Assembly (NCBI RefSeq): GCF_050510895.1
Contig: NZ_JBNINT010000001.1
Span: 558,001 to 622,000, forward strand
Direction of reading: 5' to 3'
Source: Pannonibacter phragmitetus_B
GTDB lineage: Bacteria > Pseudomonadota > Alphaproteobacteria > Rhizobiales > Stappiaceae
Length of the DNA stretch: 64,000 nt
This document shows positions 51,934 through 61,052 of this stretch, one piece after another; the stretch's first letter is position 1; every line of letters begins with the position of its first letter. A program made the position numbers and the translations under genes. The notes under the pieces are model-generated. The model was not told where the DNA came from. It made no database searches and saw only the letters and a list, made by a program, of their open reading frames with translations.

Positions 51934-52850
51934 TGCCGCAAGCCCTTCCCGTTGCACTGGTGGGCATCGGCAAGATCGCCGTTGACCAGCATGTGCCAGC
52001 TCTGGCCGCCAGTTCCGACTGGCGGCTTGAGGCAACCGTTTCCCGTCAGGGGCAGGTGGACGGCGTGCCGTCCTACCGCGATTTCGCGCAAATGCTGGCA
52101 GAGCGGCCAGACATTTCCGTGATTTCCCTGTGCCTGCCGCCGGTGCCGCGTTTCACCTATGCGCAAGCGGCGCTGAAGGCTGGCCGCCACGTGATGCTGG
52201 AAAAGCCGCCGGGAGCAACGCTTGCCGAAGTGCATGCGCTGGAGGCGCTGGCCACAGAACGCGGGTTGACGCTGTTTGCCACCTGGCACAGCCGCATGGC
52301 CAATGCCGTGGAGCCTGCACGCCAGTGGCTCTCCACCCGTAAGGTCACGCGCGCCCACATCACCTGGCGCGAGGATGTGCGCAAGTGGCACCCCGGTCAG
52401 GACTGGGTGTTCGAGCCGGGCGGCATGGGTGTGTTTGATCCGGGCATCAATGCCCTGTCGATCCTGACCGCCATCCTGCCGGTGCCGGTGCATCTCGTCA
52501 GCGCCGAACTGACCTTCCCGGAAAACCGCCAGACACCGATTGCGGCGGATCTGAAGTTCTCTGGCAATGTCTCTGCGGATTTCGACTGGCGGCAGGAAGG
52601 CCCGCAGACCTGGGATATCGAGGTCGAGACGGACGCCGGATCGCTGGTGCTGCGCAAGGGCGGGGCGGAGATGGAAACCTCGGACGGGCAGAAAATTGAC
52701 GGTCCCGACCGTGAATATCCGCGCCTTTATGCCCATATGGCAGACCTGGTGCGTGGCGGAAAACGGGATGTGGACTTGACGCCGATGGTCCATGTGTCCG
52801 ATGCCATGACCCTTGGACGGCGGCTTGTGACCGAGCCGTTCCACTTCTAA
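51933..52850 (+). CDS. Gfo/Idh/MocA sugar 1-dehydrogenase (L-arabinose/D-galactose type)
   Basis: A 305-aa NAD(P)-dependent dehydrogenase. It has the N-terminal VALVGIGKIAVDQHVPAL, the EKP motif (HVMLEKPPGATLAEVHAL) near residue 90, and substrate-domain residues in GGMGVFDPGINALSIL. The family and context fit L-arabinose 1-dehydrogenase or D-galactose 1-dehydrogenase, which start oxidative pentose/hexose breakdown. The ATG at 51933 overlaps the dehydratase stop (TGATG). Confidence 0.85.
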   Translation: MPQALPVALVGIGKIAVDQHVPALAASSDWRLEATVSRQGQVDGVPSYRDFAQMLAERPDISVISLCLPPVPRFTYAQAALKAGRHVMLEKPPGATLAEVHALEALATERGLTLFATWHSRMANAVEPARQWLSTRKVTRAHITWREDVRKWHPGQDWVFEPGGMGVFDPGINALSILTAILPVPVHLVSAELTFPENRQTPIAADLKFSGNVSADFDWRQEGPQTWDIEVETDAGSLVLRKGGAEMETSDGQKIDGPDREYPRLYAHMADLVRGGKRDVDLTPMVHVSDAMTLGRRLVTEPFHF

Positions 52851-52863
52851 TCAAAGAGAGATC

Positions 52864-54369
52864 ATGCTGACCGGAAAGCACCTGATCGCCGGAGCCTGGG
52901 TTGCAGGTTCTGAAGTCTTTTCCTCTTCGCCCGTCACGGGCGGGCCCCGCCAGTTCGCCGCTGGCGGCCCGGCGGAGGTGGACGCGGCGGTGAAGGCCGC
53001 CGAAGCAGCTTTTGCCGCTTATGCTGCCACCTCCCGCGAGGAGCGCGCCGTATTCCTGGAGCGCATCGCCACGGAGATCGAGGCACGCGGCGCGGAAATC
53101 ACCGAAGTCGCTGCCGCCGAAAGTGCGCTGCCCACTGCCCGCCTGGAAGGCGAGCGTGGCCGCACCACCGGCCAGCTGCGCCTGTTTGCTGCCGAGATCC
53201 GCAAGGGCGCATATCTGGATGTACGCAAGGACGCGGCCCTGCCGGACCGCGCTCCGCTGCCGCGCCCGGAAATCCGCCTGATCCAGCGCCCGATTGGCCC
53301 GGTGGCCGTGTTCGGCGCATCCAACTTCCCGCTGGCCTTCTCCACGGCCGGTGGCGACACCGCCAGTGCGCTGGCCGCAGGCTGCCCGGTGGTGGTCAAA
53401 GGCCATCCGGCCCATCCCGGCACGGGCGAGCTGGTGGCGCAGGCCATCGATGCAGCCATCAAGGCTTGCGGCATGCCGGCTGGCGTGTTCTCGCTGATTC
53501 AGGGCCCTTCGCGGGAACTGGGCGAGGCGCTGGTGCGCCATCCGCTGATCAAGGCTGTCGGCTTCACCGGTTCGCTCGGTGGCGGGCGTGCGCTGTTTGA
53601 CCTGTGTGCCTCGCGGCCCGAGCCGATCCCCTTCTTCGGCGAGCTGGGCAGCGTCAACCCGGTCTTCGTTCTGCCCGCAGCCCATGCGGCACGCGGCGAG
53701 TCGATTGCCAAGGGCTGGGCCGGAAGCCTGACCATGGGTGTTGGCCAGTTTTGCACCAACCCCGGCCTCGTGCTGGTCATGGACGGAGCAGGGGCAGATG
53801 CCTTCATCGCCACGGCGGAAGCTGCCCTGAAGGAAGTCGCGCCGCAGACCATGCTGACGGACGGCATCGCGTCCGCCTTTGCTGCTGGCGCTGAAAAGAT
53901 CGCCGCCACGGGCGCTGCCAAGGCTCGCCTCACCGGAACCTGCCCGGCCCGTCAGGCCGCACCGCACCTGTTCGAGACGACAGGCGCGCAGCTCCTCGCC
54001 AATCCGGCGCTGACGCATGAAGTCTTTGGCCCGCTCGGCATCGTCGTGCGCGTCAAGGACAAGGAAGAGCTGGCCCGCATCGCGGAAAGCTTCGAGGGCC
54101 AGCTGACCGTGACCCTGCAGATGGATGATGGCGATGTGGAACTCGCCGCCAGCCTGATGCCTGTGCTGGAGCGCAAGGCAGGCCGCATTTTGGCCAACGG
54201 TTTCCCGACCGGTGTGGAAGTGTGCGACGCCATGGTGCACGGCGGCCCCTATCCGGCCTCGACCAACTTCGGCGCCACCTCGGTCGGCACCATGGCCATC
54301 CGCCGCTGGCTCCGCCCCGTCAGCTACCAGAACCTCCCCGAAGCCCTGTTGCCCGCAGACCTGCGCTGA
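52864..54369 (+). CDS. 2,5-dioxovalerate (alpha-ketoglutarate semialdehyde) dehydrogenase
   Basis: A 501-aa ALDH of the KGSADH type, recognisable by GPVAVFGASNFPLAFSTAGG, the short GHPAHPGTGELVAQA cofactor loop, FFGELGSVNPVFVLP, and the catalytic cysteine in VGQFCTNPGLVLV. It oxidises 2-oxoglutarate semialdehyde to 2-oxoglutarate, the last step of the Weimberg route. It is the final gene of the gguABC-dehydratase-dehydrogenase operon, 13 bp after the sugar dehydrogenase, and is followed by a strong terminator. Confidence 0.9.
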   Translation: MLTGKHLIAGAWVAGSEVFSSSPVTGGPRQFAAGGPAEVDAAVKAAEAAFAAYAATSREERAVFLERIATEIEARGAEITEVAAAESALPTARLEGERGRTTGQLRLFAAEIRKGAYLDVRKDAALPDRAPLPRPEIRLIQRPIGPVAVFGASNFPLAFSTAGGDTASALAAGCPVVVKGHPAHPGTGELVAQAIDAAIKACGMPAGVFSLIQGPSRELGEALVRHPLIKAVGFTGSLGGGRALFDLCASRPEPIPFFGELGSVNPVFVLPAAHAARGESIAKGWAGSLTMGVGQFCTNPGLVLVMDGAGADAFIATAEAALKEVAPQTMLTDGIASAFAAGAEKIAATGAAKARLTGTCPARQAAPHLFETTGAQLLANPALTHEVFGPLGIVVRVKDKEELARIAESFEGQLTVTLQMDDGDVELAASLMPVLERKAGRILANGFPTGVEVCDAMVHGGPYPASTNFGATSVGTMAIRRWLRPVSYQNLPEALLPADLR

Positions 54370-54397
54370 TCCGGCAAGTGGCTTTCTGAATCACCAA

Positions 54398-54423
54398 GCC
54401 CCCGGCGAGCAATCGCCGGGGGC
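54398..54423 (+). terminator. strong rho-independent terminator
   Basis: GCCCCCGGCGA (54398-54408) and TCGCCGGGGGC (54413-54423) form an 11-bp stem with a GCAA tetraloop and a following T-rich CTCTGTTT. It ends the arabinose-type operon. Confidence 0.88.
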
Positions 54424-54462
54424 CTCTGTTTGAGCGGTTTCTTCCCGTAGCCTTTCGATTTC

Positions 54463-54493
54463 CGTCATGCCATGGCTTGACCATGGCATGACG
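54463..54493. repeat. REP-like palindrome, copy B of the dispersed repeat
   Basis: CGTCATGCCATGG and CCATGGCATGACG form a perfect 13-bp stem around CTTGA. The right arm plus flank (54481-54500) repeats 20 bp found at 24975-24994. Confidence 0.6.
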
Positions 54494-54557
54494 AAGGAGG
54501 ACGGGGATAGGCTGCGGCGCGACTCCCTTGATCGGTGTTCTCCCTTCTGGCACAATT

Positions 54558-54569
54558 GTTACATGTAAC
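54558..54569. promoter_or_regulatory. palindromic operator of the toxin-antitoxin pair
   Basis: GTTACATGTAAC is a perfect 12-bp palindrome ending 17 bp before the antitoxin start. It is probably the site through which the antitoxin or complex represses its own operon. Confidence 0.65.
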
Positions 54570-54586
54570 GAATGGGAGCATAGGAC

Positions 54587-54799
54587 GTGGGTGCATCCGT
54601 CAAGGCGCGTGTTGCCAAGCACCGGGAAGCGTTGCGCGCTGCCGGGCTGCGGCCAGTGCAGGTCTGGGTGCCAGATACCAGCAGGCCGGGCTTTGCCGTG
54701 GAAATCCGGCGGCAGTGTCTGTCGTTGCGCGAGGATCCGGTTGAAACGGAAATCCTCGACTGGATCGAAGAGGCCGCAGAGACGCAGGGCTGGGAATGA
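54587..54799 (+). CDS. MazE-like antitoxin (DUF3018-type)
   Basis: A 70-aa protein with an N-terminal basic region (ASVKARVAKHREALRAAGLR) leading into PVQVWVPDT, then an acidic C-terminus (DWIEEAAETQGWE). This is the layout of MazE-type antitoxins of the DUF3018 group. It begins with GTG after GGGAGCA, and its end overlaps the toxin ATG by 4 nt. It should bind DNA at the upstream palindrome and neutralise the MazF-like toxin with its acidic tail. Confidence 0.85.
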   Translation: MGASVKARVAKHREALRAAGLRPVQVWVPDTSRPGFAVEIRRQCLSLREDPVETEILDWIEEAAETQGWE

Positions 54800-55119
54800 A
54801 GCGCGGGGATATCGTTCTCGTCGCGCTGCAGGGAGACTATGGTAAGCCGCGCCCCGCTGTTGTCGTTCAGTCTGATTTCTTTGAGGCGCTGCCATCTGTC
54901 ACCGTGCTGCCGGTGACGAGCGATCTGCGCGATCTGCCGATCTTCCGCCTCTCTGTCGAGCCATCAGAAACAAACGGTCTGCGCAAACGCTCAGAGATCA
55001 TGGTGGACAAAATCCACACTGTGCGCAGCGACCGGATAGGTCAGGTCATTGGAAGGCTGGATGAGGCTTCCATGATTGCAGTGACCCGCTCGCTGGCACT
55101 GTTTCTGGGCATCGCCTGA
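54796..55119 (+). CDS. MazF/PemK-like mRNA interferase toxin
   Basis: A 107-aa toxin. The family start MKRGDIVLVALQGDYGKPRP is followed by AVVVQSDFF, a central TVLPVTSDL beta region, and RSEIMVDKIHTVRSDRIGQV. These match MazF/PemK ribonucleases, which cleave mRNA at short motifs when released from the antitoxin. The pair is complete and compact, and sits between two metabolic operons. Confidence 0.9.
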   Translation: MKRGDIVLVALQGDYGKPRPAVVVQSDFFEALPSVTVLPVTSDLRDLPIFRLSVEPSETNGLRKRSEIMVDKIHTVRSDRIGQVIGRLDEASMIAVTRSLALFLGIA

Positions 55120-55177
55120 GGATGCGGATCTAGGCTGACGTTGAGGCGAGCGGAGCGCGCGTTGGTCCCTTAGCCCC

Positions 55178-56464
55178 TCATTTTCCCTCATGCCGGCGGC
55201 GGATGGTGGCCGGGCGGCCGGGGAGGGTGAGGCGGGTGTTGTTGCGGGGGCGCTCGGCCACGATCTTGCCTTTGGAGACAACTGCCAGCCGGTCAGGCCG
55301 CAGGCGCAGGGCTTCCACCGGGTTGCCTGCATCCAGCACCACCAGCGACGCCTTGCAGCCAGGCGCAAGGCCATAGCCTTCCAGATTGAGGATCTTTGCA
55401 TTGTCTTCCGTCACCATGCGGAAGCAGCGGGCCATCTCTGCCGGATGGGTCATTTGCGCCACGTGCAGGCCCATGAAGGCCACGTCCAGCATGTCGGCGG
55501 TGCCAAGCGAGTACCACGGATCGAGCACGCAATCCTGGCCCCAGCCAACGGTGATGCCGTGGGCCTGCATCTCCTTCACCCGCGTCAGGCCGCGCCGCTT
55601 GGGGTAAGTGTCGTGGCGGCCCTGCAGGGTGATGTTGATCAGCGGATTGGGAATGGCCGCCATGCCGCTTTCCGCGATCAGCGGCAGCAGCTTGGAGACG
55701 TAGTAATTATCCATGGAATGCATGGAGGTGAGGTGGCTTCCCGCCGCCCGCCCGCCAAGGCCATGGCGCGTCACTTCGGCGGCCAGCGTTTCCACGTGGC
55801 GGCTCATCGGATCGTCGGTTTCGTCGCAGTGCAGGTCCAGCATCAGGCCGCGTTCGGCGGCGATGCGGGCGAGATCCTTCACGGACGCCATCCCGTCTTC
55901 CATGGTGCGCTCGAAATGCGGGATGCCGCCGACCACATCGACGCCCATATCGAGTGCCCGCAGCACATTCTCGCGGCCCGTCTTCGTGCGGTAGAGCCCG
56001 TCCTGCGGGAAGGCAACGAGTTGCAGGTCGAGATAAGGCGAGACGATGCGCTTGACCTCCAGCATGGCTTCCACGCCGCGCAGGTGGTCCGGTGTCGTGT
56101 CCACATGGGTGCGGATGGCAAGAAGGCCCGTGGAAACGGCCCAGTCGCAATAGGTGAGGGCACGGGAGACCATGTCCTCGACGCTGGCGATTTCGCGCAG
56201 TTCGCCCCACAGCGAGATGCCCTCCAGCAGCGTGCCGGAAGCATTCACCCGGGGCAGGCCGTAGGATAGGGTTGCATCCATGTGGAAATGCGGATCAACG
56301 AAGGGCGGGGAGACGAGATCGCCCGTGGCGTCGATCACGCGGGCCGCATTGGCAAAGGCGGCGTCATCGAGATGGCCTACTTCGGCGATGCGCTCGCCCG
56401 TGATGGCGATGTCGGCGGTGGTGCCATCGGGCAGCGTGCCGCCCTTTATGATGAGGTCGAACAT
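55178..56464 (-). CDS. codA: cytosine deaminase
   Basis: A 428-aa amidohydrolase-superfamily enzyme. The ligand and active-site set H59, H61, H212, E215, H244 and D311 can be counted and matches E. coli CodA with a constant offset of two residues. Other hallmarks are DPHFHMDATLSYGLPRVN, DLHCDETDDPM and GWGQDCVLDPWYS. It deaminates cytosine to uracil, or acts on related creatinine/isoguanine-like rings. It is translationally coupled to the upstream permease (TGATG), so the importer probably carries a nucleobase or nucleoside. Confidence 0.92.
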   Translation of the reverse strand: MFDLIIKGGTLPDGTTADIAITGERIAEVGHLDDAAFANAARVIDATGDLVSPPFVDPHFHMDATLSYGLPRVNASGTLLEGISLWGELREIASVEDMVSRALTYCDWAVSTGLLAIRTHVDTTPDHLRGVEAMLEVKRIVSPYLDLQLVAFPQDGLYRTKTGRENVLRALDMGVDVVGGIPHFERTMEDGMASVKDLARIAAERGLMLDLHCDETDDPMSRHVETLAAEVTRHGLGGRAAGSHLTSMHSMDNYYVSKLLPLIAESGMAAIPNPLINITLQGRHDTYPKRRGLTRVKEMQAHGITVGWGQDCVLDPWYSLGTADMLDVAFMGLHVAQMTHPAEMARCFRMVTEDNAKILNLEGYGLAPGCKASLVVLDAGNPVEALRLRPDRLAVVSKGKIVAERPRNNTRLTLPGRPATIRRRHEGK

Positions 56465-57411
56465 CAGCGTTCCCCCTTGTTGAAGGGCTGCATCAGCGCA
56501 GCAGGCACTTCGGCCCGCCGGGACATGAGGATGAGCGCCAGAATGGACAGGATGAAGGGCAGCATCAGGAACACCTGATAGGGCACGATGGCGCCAAAGC
56601 CCGTTTGTTGCAGGCGCACCTGCAGCGCATCGAAGGCGGCAAAGAGGATGGCGCCCAGCACCGCCTTGCCCGGCTTCCAGGCGCCGAAGACGACGAGGGC
56701 GATGCAGATCCAGCCGCGCCCGTTGATCATTTCGAAGAAGAAGGACGAGAAGGCCGAGAGCGTCAGGAACGAGCCGCCGACTGCCATCAGGCCCGAGCCG
56801 AAGATGACCGCGCCCATGCGCAGGGCCGTGACCGAAAGCCCCTGAGCCTCCACCGCTGCCGGGTTCTCACCCGCAGCGCGCACCGCAAGGCCGAGCGGCG
56901 TGCGGTACAGCACCAGCGCGATGACCAGCGCCGTCAGGAAGGCGGCATAGGTGAGGGCGGTCTGGCTGAACAGCGCCTCGCCCACCAGCGGCAAGCTGGA
57001 GAGGCCCGGAATGGGCAGCGGCTGGAAAGGCTCGATTTTCGGCGGGCTTGTGACTTCCGGCAGCAGCAGGCGGTAAGCGAAATAGCTGGAGGACGTGGCC
57101 AGCATGGTGACGCCAAGGCCCACCACATGCTGCGACAGGCCGAAGGGCACGGTAAGCACCGCATGGATAAGGCCGAAGGCCATGCCGGCGAGCAGCGCTG
57201 CGGCGACGCCCCACCACAGCGGTGCGCCCATGTAGACGGCCACCCAGCCGGTGAAGGCGCCGATGACCATGATGCCCTCGATGCCGAGGTTCAGAACGCC
57301 CGCCCGCTCGCAGATGAGTTCGCCCATGGTGGCAAAGATCAGCGGCGAAGCGATGCGGATGGCCGCTGCCCAGAGGCTGGCGGAGAGCAGGATGTCCAGA
57401 AGCTCGTTCAT
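56464..57411 (-). CDS. BMP-type ABC transporter permease (NupQ/YufQ-like)
   Basis: A 315-aa permease starting MNELLDILLSASLWAAAIRI. It has TMGELICERAGVLNLGIEGI, the signature of nucleoside (BMP-associated) permeases, and RAAGENPAAVEAQGLSV in the coupling loop. Open reading continues upstream of 57411, but that is the other permease gene in another frame. It overlaps both the partner permease (4 nt) and codA (1 nt). Confidence 0.9.
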   Translation of the reverse strand: MNELLDILLSASLWAAAIRIASPLIFATMGELICERAGVLNLGIEGIMVIGAFTGWVAVYMGAPLWWGVAAALLAGMAFGLIHAVLTVPFGLSQHVVGLGVTMLATSSSYFAYRLLLPEVTSPPKIEPFQPLPIPGLSSLPLVGEALFSQTALTYAAFLTALVIALVLYRTPLGLAVRAAGENPAAVEAQGLSVTALRMGAVIFGSGLMAVGGSFLTLSAFSSFFFEMINGRGWICIALVVFGAWKPGKAVLGAILFAAFDALQVRLQQTGFGAIVPYQVFLMLPFILSILALILMSRRAEVPAALMQPFNKGER

Positions 57412-58457
57412 CCGCGCCTCACCCGGTAGCGTGTCAGAAGAATGGCCAGCACCATGAAGAGCAGCGCGATGGCCAGCAGCATGTCGGCAATGTAGGATGG
57501 CACGGCGGCGGCACGGCTCATGCTGTTGGCACCAACGAATATGCCCGCCACGAAGATGGCCGAGGGTACGACGGCAAGCGGGTGCAGCAGCGCCAGCATG
57601 GCAACGACGATGCCCGTGTAGCCAAAGTTGGCCGACAGATCGAGGCTGAGGTGGCCCTTGAGGCCGGAAACCTCGCTGAAGCCGGCCATGGCAGCAAGGC
57701 CGCCGGAGAGCAGCGCGGTCTTTACCAGCACCATGTTGACCGGAATGCCGGCAAAGCGTGCGGCCTTCTGGTTGAGGCCGGTGGCGCGGATCTCGTAGCC
57801 AAGCGTGGTGCGGGTCTGGATGACCCAGACGGCAACGGCTGAAATCAGCGCCAGCGCAAAGCCCCAATGCAGGCGCAGGCCTTCCATGATGCGCGGCAGG
57901 CGGGCATCCTTGGCAAGGGCGGCAGACTTCGGCCAGCCCATGCCCGCCGGATCCTTCATCGGGCCTTCCAGCAGGTAGGAGACGAAAAGCAGCATGATGA
58001 AGTTGACGAGCAGGGTCGTCACCACTTCATCCACGCCAAAGCGGGTTTTCAGCAGCACTGGCGGCAGCAGCATGACAGCGCCCGCCAGCATGGCAGCAAA
58101 GGCCATGAGCGCCAGCAGCGGCAGTTGCGGCAGGCCGGTGACATGAGCGCCAATCAGCGCCGCAACAATGGCACCTGCATAAAGCTGGGCTTCCGCACCG
58201 ATGTTCCACAGCCGCGCCCGGAAGGCGACCGCAACGGCAAGGCCGGTGAAGATGAGCGGCGTTGCCCGGTTGAGGGTTTCCAGCAGGGCAAACTTGCTGC
58301 CCGCAGCGCCCTTGACGATGAGCCCCAGCGTCTGGAACGGGTCTGCCCCGGCAATGAGCGCCAGCAGCGATCCCGCCACGACGGTGAGCGCCAGCGCCAG
58401 GGCCGGAAGGCCCGCACGGCGCAAGAGGCTGGGGTTGGCGACCGGCTCAAGCCGCAT
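57408..58457 (-). CDS. BMP-type ABC transporter permease (NupP/YufP-like)
   Basis: A 349-aa permease starting MRLEPVANPSLLRRAGLPAL. It has the conserved ATPLIFTGLAVAVAFRARLW and NIGAEAQLYAGAI of YufP-like proteins, and ATGLNQKAARFAGIPV in the cytoplasmic loop. The ATG at 58457 lies inside the end of the ATPase gene (11-nt overlap); a TTG two codons earlier is less likely. It forms the membrane channel with the following permease. Confidence 0.9.
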   Translation of the reverse strand: MRLEPVANPSLLRRAGLPALALALTVVAGSLLALIAGADPFQTLGLIVKGAAGSKFALLETLNRATPLIFTGLAVAVAFRARLWNIGAEAQLYAGAIVAALIGAHVTGLPQLPLLALMAFAAMLAGAVMLLPPVLLKTRFGVDEVVTTLLVNFIMLLFVSYLLEGPMKDPAGMGWPKSAALAKDARLPRIMEGLRLHWGFALALISAVAVWVIQTRTTLGYEIRATGLNQKAARFAGIPVNMVLVKTALLSGGLAAMAGFSEVSGLKGHLSLDLSANFGYTGIVVAMLALLHPLAVVPSAIFVAGIFVGANSMSRAAAVPSYIADMLLAIALLFMVLAILLTRYRVRRG

Positions 58458-59987
58458 GATCAAATCCTTGTCCGGTCATCCAAAGACCAAGCTGTTCCGT
58501 GGTGAGACTGCCCCGGGCAAAGCCAGGTGAAAGGCGTCCTTCATAGACCACGTGAATCACATCCGACAGCCGCTGTACCTCGTCCAGATCTTCCGAGATC
58601 AGCAGCACGGCCGCGCCTGCATCGCGCGCCGCAATCAGGCGGGAATGCACGAAGGTGATGGCTCCGATATCGAGCCCGCGCACCGGCTGGTTGGCGAGGA
58701 TCACATGCGGTCCCGGCTCCAGCACACGGCCCAGAATCAGCTTTTGCATGTTGCCGCCCGACAGCAGGCGGATGCGGGTATCTGGCCCTGGGCAGCGCAC
58801 ATCGTAGGTGTCGATGATGTGCTGCGTGAAGTACTCCGCTGCCGCCCTGTTCATCCATCCGGCGCGGGAGAAGGGGCGCTGGTGGTAGGTTTCCAGAATG
58901 GCGTTCTCGGTCAGGCTGAAGTCGGCAATGGTGCCGGTCTTGTGCCGGTCTTCGGGAATGCGGGCTATACCGGCGCTGACGGCAGCTTCGGGCGTCCAGC
59001 GCAGCGGCACGGTACCTTCCACGTGAATGCTGCCCTGATCCGGGCTGGCTAGTCCTGCCACCAGATCGGATATGTCCGTCTGGCCGTTTCCGGAAACTCC
59101 GGCAAGCCCGGTGATCTGGCCTGCCTTCAGCTCCAGTGTCACACGTTTGAGGCCAGGTGCGCCCTCCTGATCCGGCGTTGACACATTGCGCAGGGCAAAG
59201 ATGGTGCGGCCCGGCTTTGCGGTGGAGGGGCAAGCTCCGGCACATCGCCGCCAACCATCAGCGAGGCAAGCTCGCGGGCGGAGGTTGCGGAGGTCTGGCG
59301 TTCGGCAACCACCTTGCCATGGCGCAGCACGACGCAGCGGTCCGCCACGGCCGTCACCTCATGCAGCTTGTGGCTGATGAAGACGATGGAAAGGCCGATC
59401 GCTACGGCGCGCTTCAGCGTCGCAAAGAGGGCATCGGTTTCCTGCGGCGTCAGGACGGCGGTGGGCTCATCCAGAATGAGAATGCGGGCATTGCGGTAGA
59501 GCGCCTTCAGGATCTCCACGCGCTGCTTTTCACCAACGGACAGGGTGGAGACGCGGGCATCCGGATCGACCTTGAGGCCGAAGTCCTCCGAAAGGGTGCG
59601 GATGCGCTGGCGGGCAGCGCCAAGGCCGAGTGACAGGCGGAACAGCGGCGCCGTGCCCAGCACGATGTTTTCCGCAACGCTCAGGTGCTCGGCCAGCGTG
59701 AAATGCTGATGCACCATGCCAACGCCTGCCGCAAGCGCAGCACGCGGGCGGCCCGGCGGCAGCTCCTTGCCGAAGACCTCGACGGTGCCCGCATCGGCGG
59801 TGTAATGGCCGAAGAGGATGTTCATCAAGGTCGTCTTGCCAGCACCATTTTCCCCGAGCAGAGCGACGATTTCGCCCCGGTTCAGGGTCAGGCTGATGCT
59901 GTCATTGGCGGTGAGGGCCCCAAAGCGCTTGGTGATGCCGTTGAGGCGCAGGACGGGATCCTGCGCCTCCTTGTCAGAGGTGCTCAC
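58447..59987 (-). CDS. BMP-type nucleoside ABC transporter ATPase (YufO-like), frameshifted
   Basis: The N-terminal half has Walker A LLGENGAGKTTLMN and signature TLSVGEKQRVEILKALYR. The C-terminal half has GLAGVSGNGQTDISDL and LLSGGNMQKLILGRVLEPG. They are in different frames. Adding one base to the G run at 59227-59230 joins them through ELAPSTAKPGRTIFALRNV and gives 513 aa, normal for two-domain sugar/nucleoside ATPases. It starts with GTG at 59987, overlapping the SBP stop (GTGA). Confidence 0.87.
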
Positions 59988-61003
59988 GAGGACTTGGGCT
60001 CGTCGTCATTGATGGTGACGGTGAAGCTGCCATCCTTGATCGCAGCCTCGCGAGCCTTGACCAGATCCATGGCAGCGGCAGGAACCTTGCCCTCGAAGGT
60101 GCCGAGCGGGGCGAGCGAGCAGCCGCCTTCCTTCATGAAGGAATAGACGCCGTAGTCCTCTGCCTTGAAGCTGCCTGCGGCAACGGCCTCAATGGCCTTG
60201 TTCAGCGTCGGTTCGAAGTGCCACAGGGCAGAGGCCACCACGGTTTCCGGATAGTCGGACTGGGTGTCGATGACATTGCCGATGGCCAGAACGCCACGCT
60301 CCTTGGCGGCATCCGAAACGCCGAAACGCTCCGCATAGAGAAGGTCCGCGCCGCCGTCGATCATGGCGAAGGCAGTCTCCTTGGCCTTCGGCGGATCAAA
60401 CCAGGAGCCAATGAAGCTGACCTGGAAGGTAGCATCCGGGCGGGTTTCCTTGACGCCAGCCATGAAGGCATTCATCAGGCGGTTCACTTCCGGAATGGGG
60501 AAGCCGCCGACCATGCCGATCTTGCCGGACTTGGTCATGGCACCGGCAATGATGCCGGAGAGGTAGGATGCGTCCTGGATGTAGTTGTCGAAGACGGAAA
60601 GGTTGGCAAGGCTCTCTTCCGGCTTGAAGGAGGAGCCCATGAGGAACGCGGTTTCCGGATAGTCGGCCGCCACTTCACGGGCTTCCTGCTCCACGCCGAA
60701 GATTTCGCCGACGATCAGCTGTGCGCCGCCCTCGGCATATTCGCGCATCACACGCGGGTAGTCGGTGTTGCTGGTGTTTTCCGAGAATGTGTATTCGATG
60801 AGCCCCGCCTTCTTCGCCGCTTCCGCAGCGATATGAATGCGGCTCACCCACTGCTGCTCCACCGGAACCGTGTAGATTCCTGCAACCTTGAGAGGTGTCT
60901 GCGCAAATGCAATCCGGGGCAGCAATGCGCTGCCTGCAAAGGCTGCGCCTGCACCAAGAAGAAGGCCGCGGCGGCTGACGTCAAAACTGGATCTGCTCTT
61001 CAT
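59984..61003 (-). CDS. BMP-family ABC substrate-binding protein (Tat-exported)
   Basis: A 339-aa BMP/PnrA-like lipoprotein-family binding protein. It has a twin-arginine signal (SRRGLLLGAGAAFAGSALL) and lacks a lipobox cysteine. Family segments are VAGIYTVPVEQQWVSRIHIA, PDATFQVSFIGSWFDPPKAK and GGADLLYAERFGVSDAA. It is the first gene of the SBP-ATPase-permease-permease-codA operon. The PnrA relationship plus cytosine deaminase suggests purine/pyrimidine bases or nucleosides as ligands. Confidence 0.88.
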   Translation of the reverse strand: MKSRSSFDVSRRGLLLGAGAAFAGSALLPRIAFAQTPLKVAGIYTVPVEQQWVSRIHIAAEAAKKAGLIEYTFSENTSNTDYPRVMREYAEGGAQLIVGEIFGVEQEAREVAADYPETAFLMGSSFKPEESLANLSVFDNYIQDASYLSGIIAGAMTKSGKIGMVGGFPIPEVNRLMNAFMAGVKETRPDATFQVSFIGSWFDPPKAKETAFAMIDGGADLLYAERFGVSDAAKERGVLAIGNVIDTQSDYPETVVASALWHFEPTLNKAIEAVAAGSFKAEDYGVYSFMKEGGCSLAPLGTFEGKVPAAAMDLVKAREAAIKDGSFTVTINDDEPKSS

Positions 61004-61052
61004 CTGGAGTTCCTTCTGTCGCTGTCCCTGCTTTTTGACCGGATGGTAAGGC

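Noticed and set aside
52498..54240. 580-codon minus-strand frame
   Set aside because: It is antisense to the KGSADH and sugar dehydrogenase genes; shadow frame.
54398..54500. Short inverted repeats as a CRISPR array
   Set aside because: There is a single terminator and a single palindrome, with no regular spacing or multiple direct repeats.
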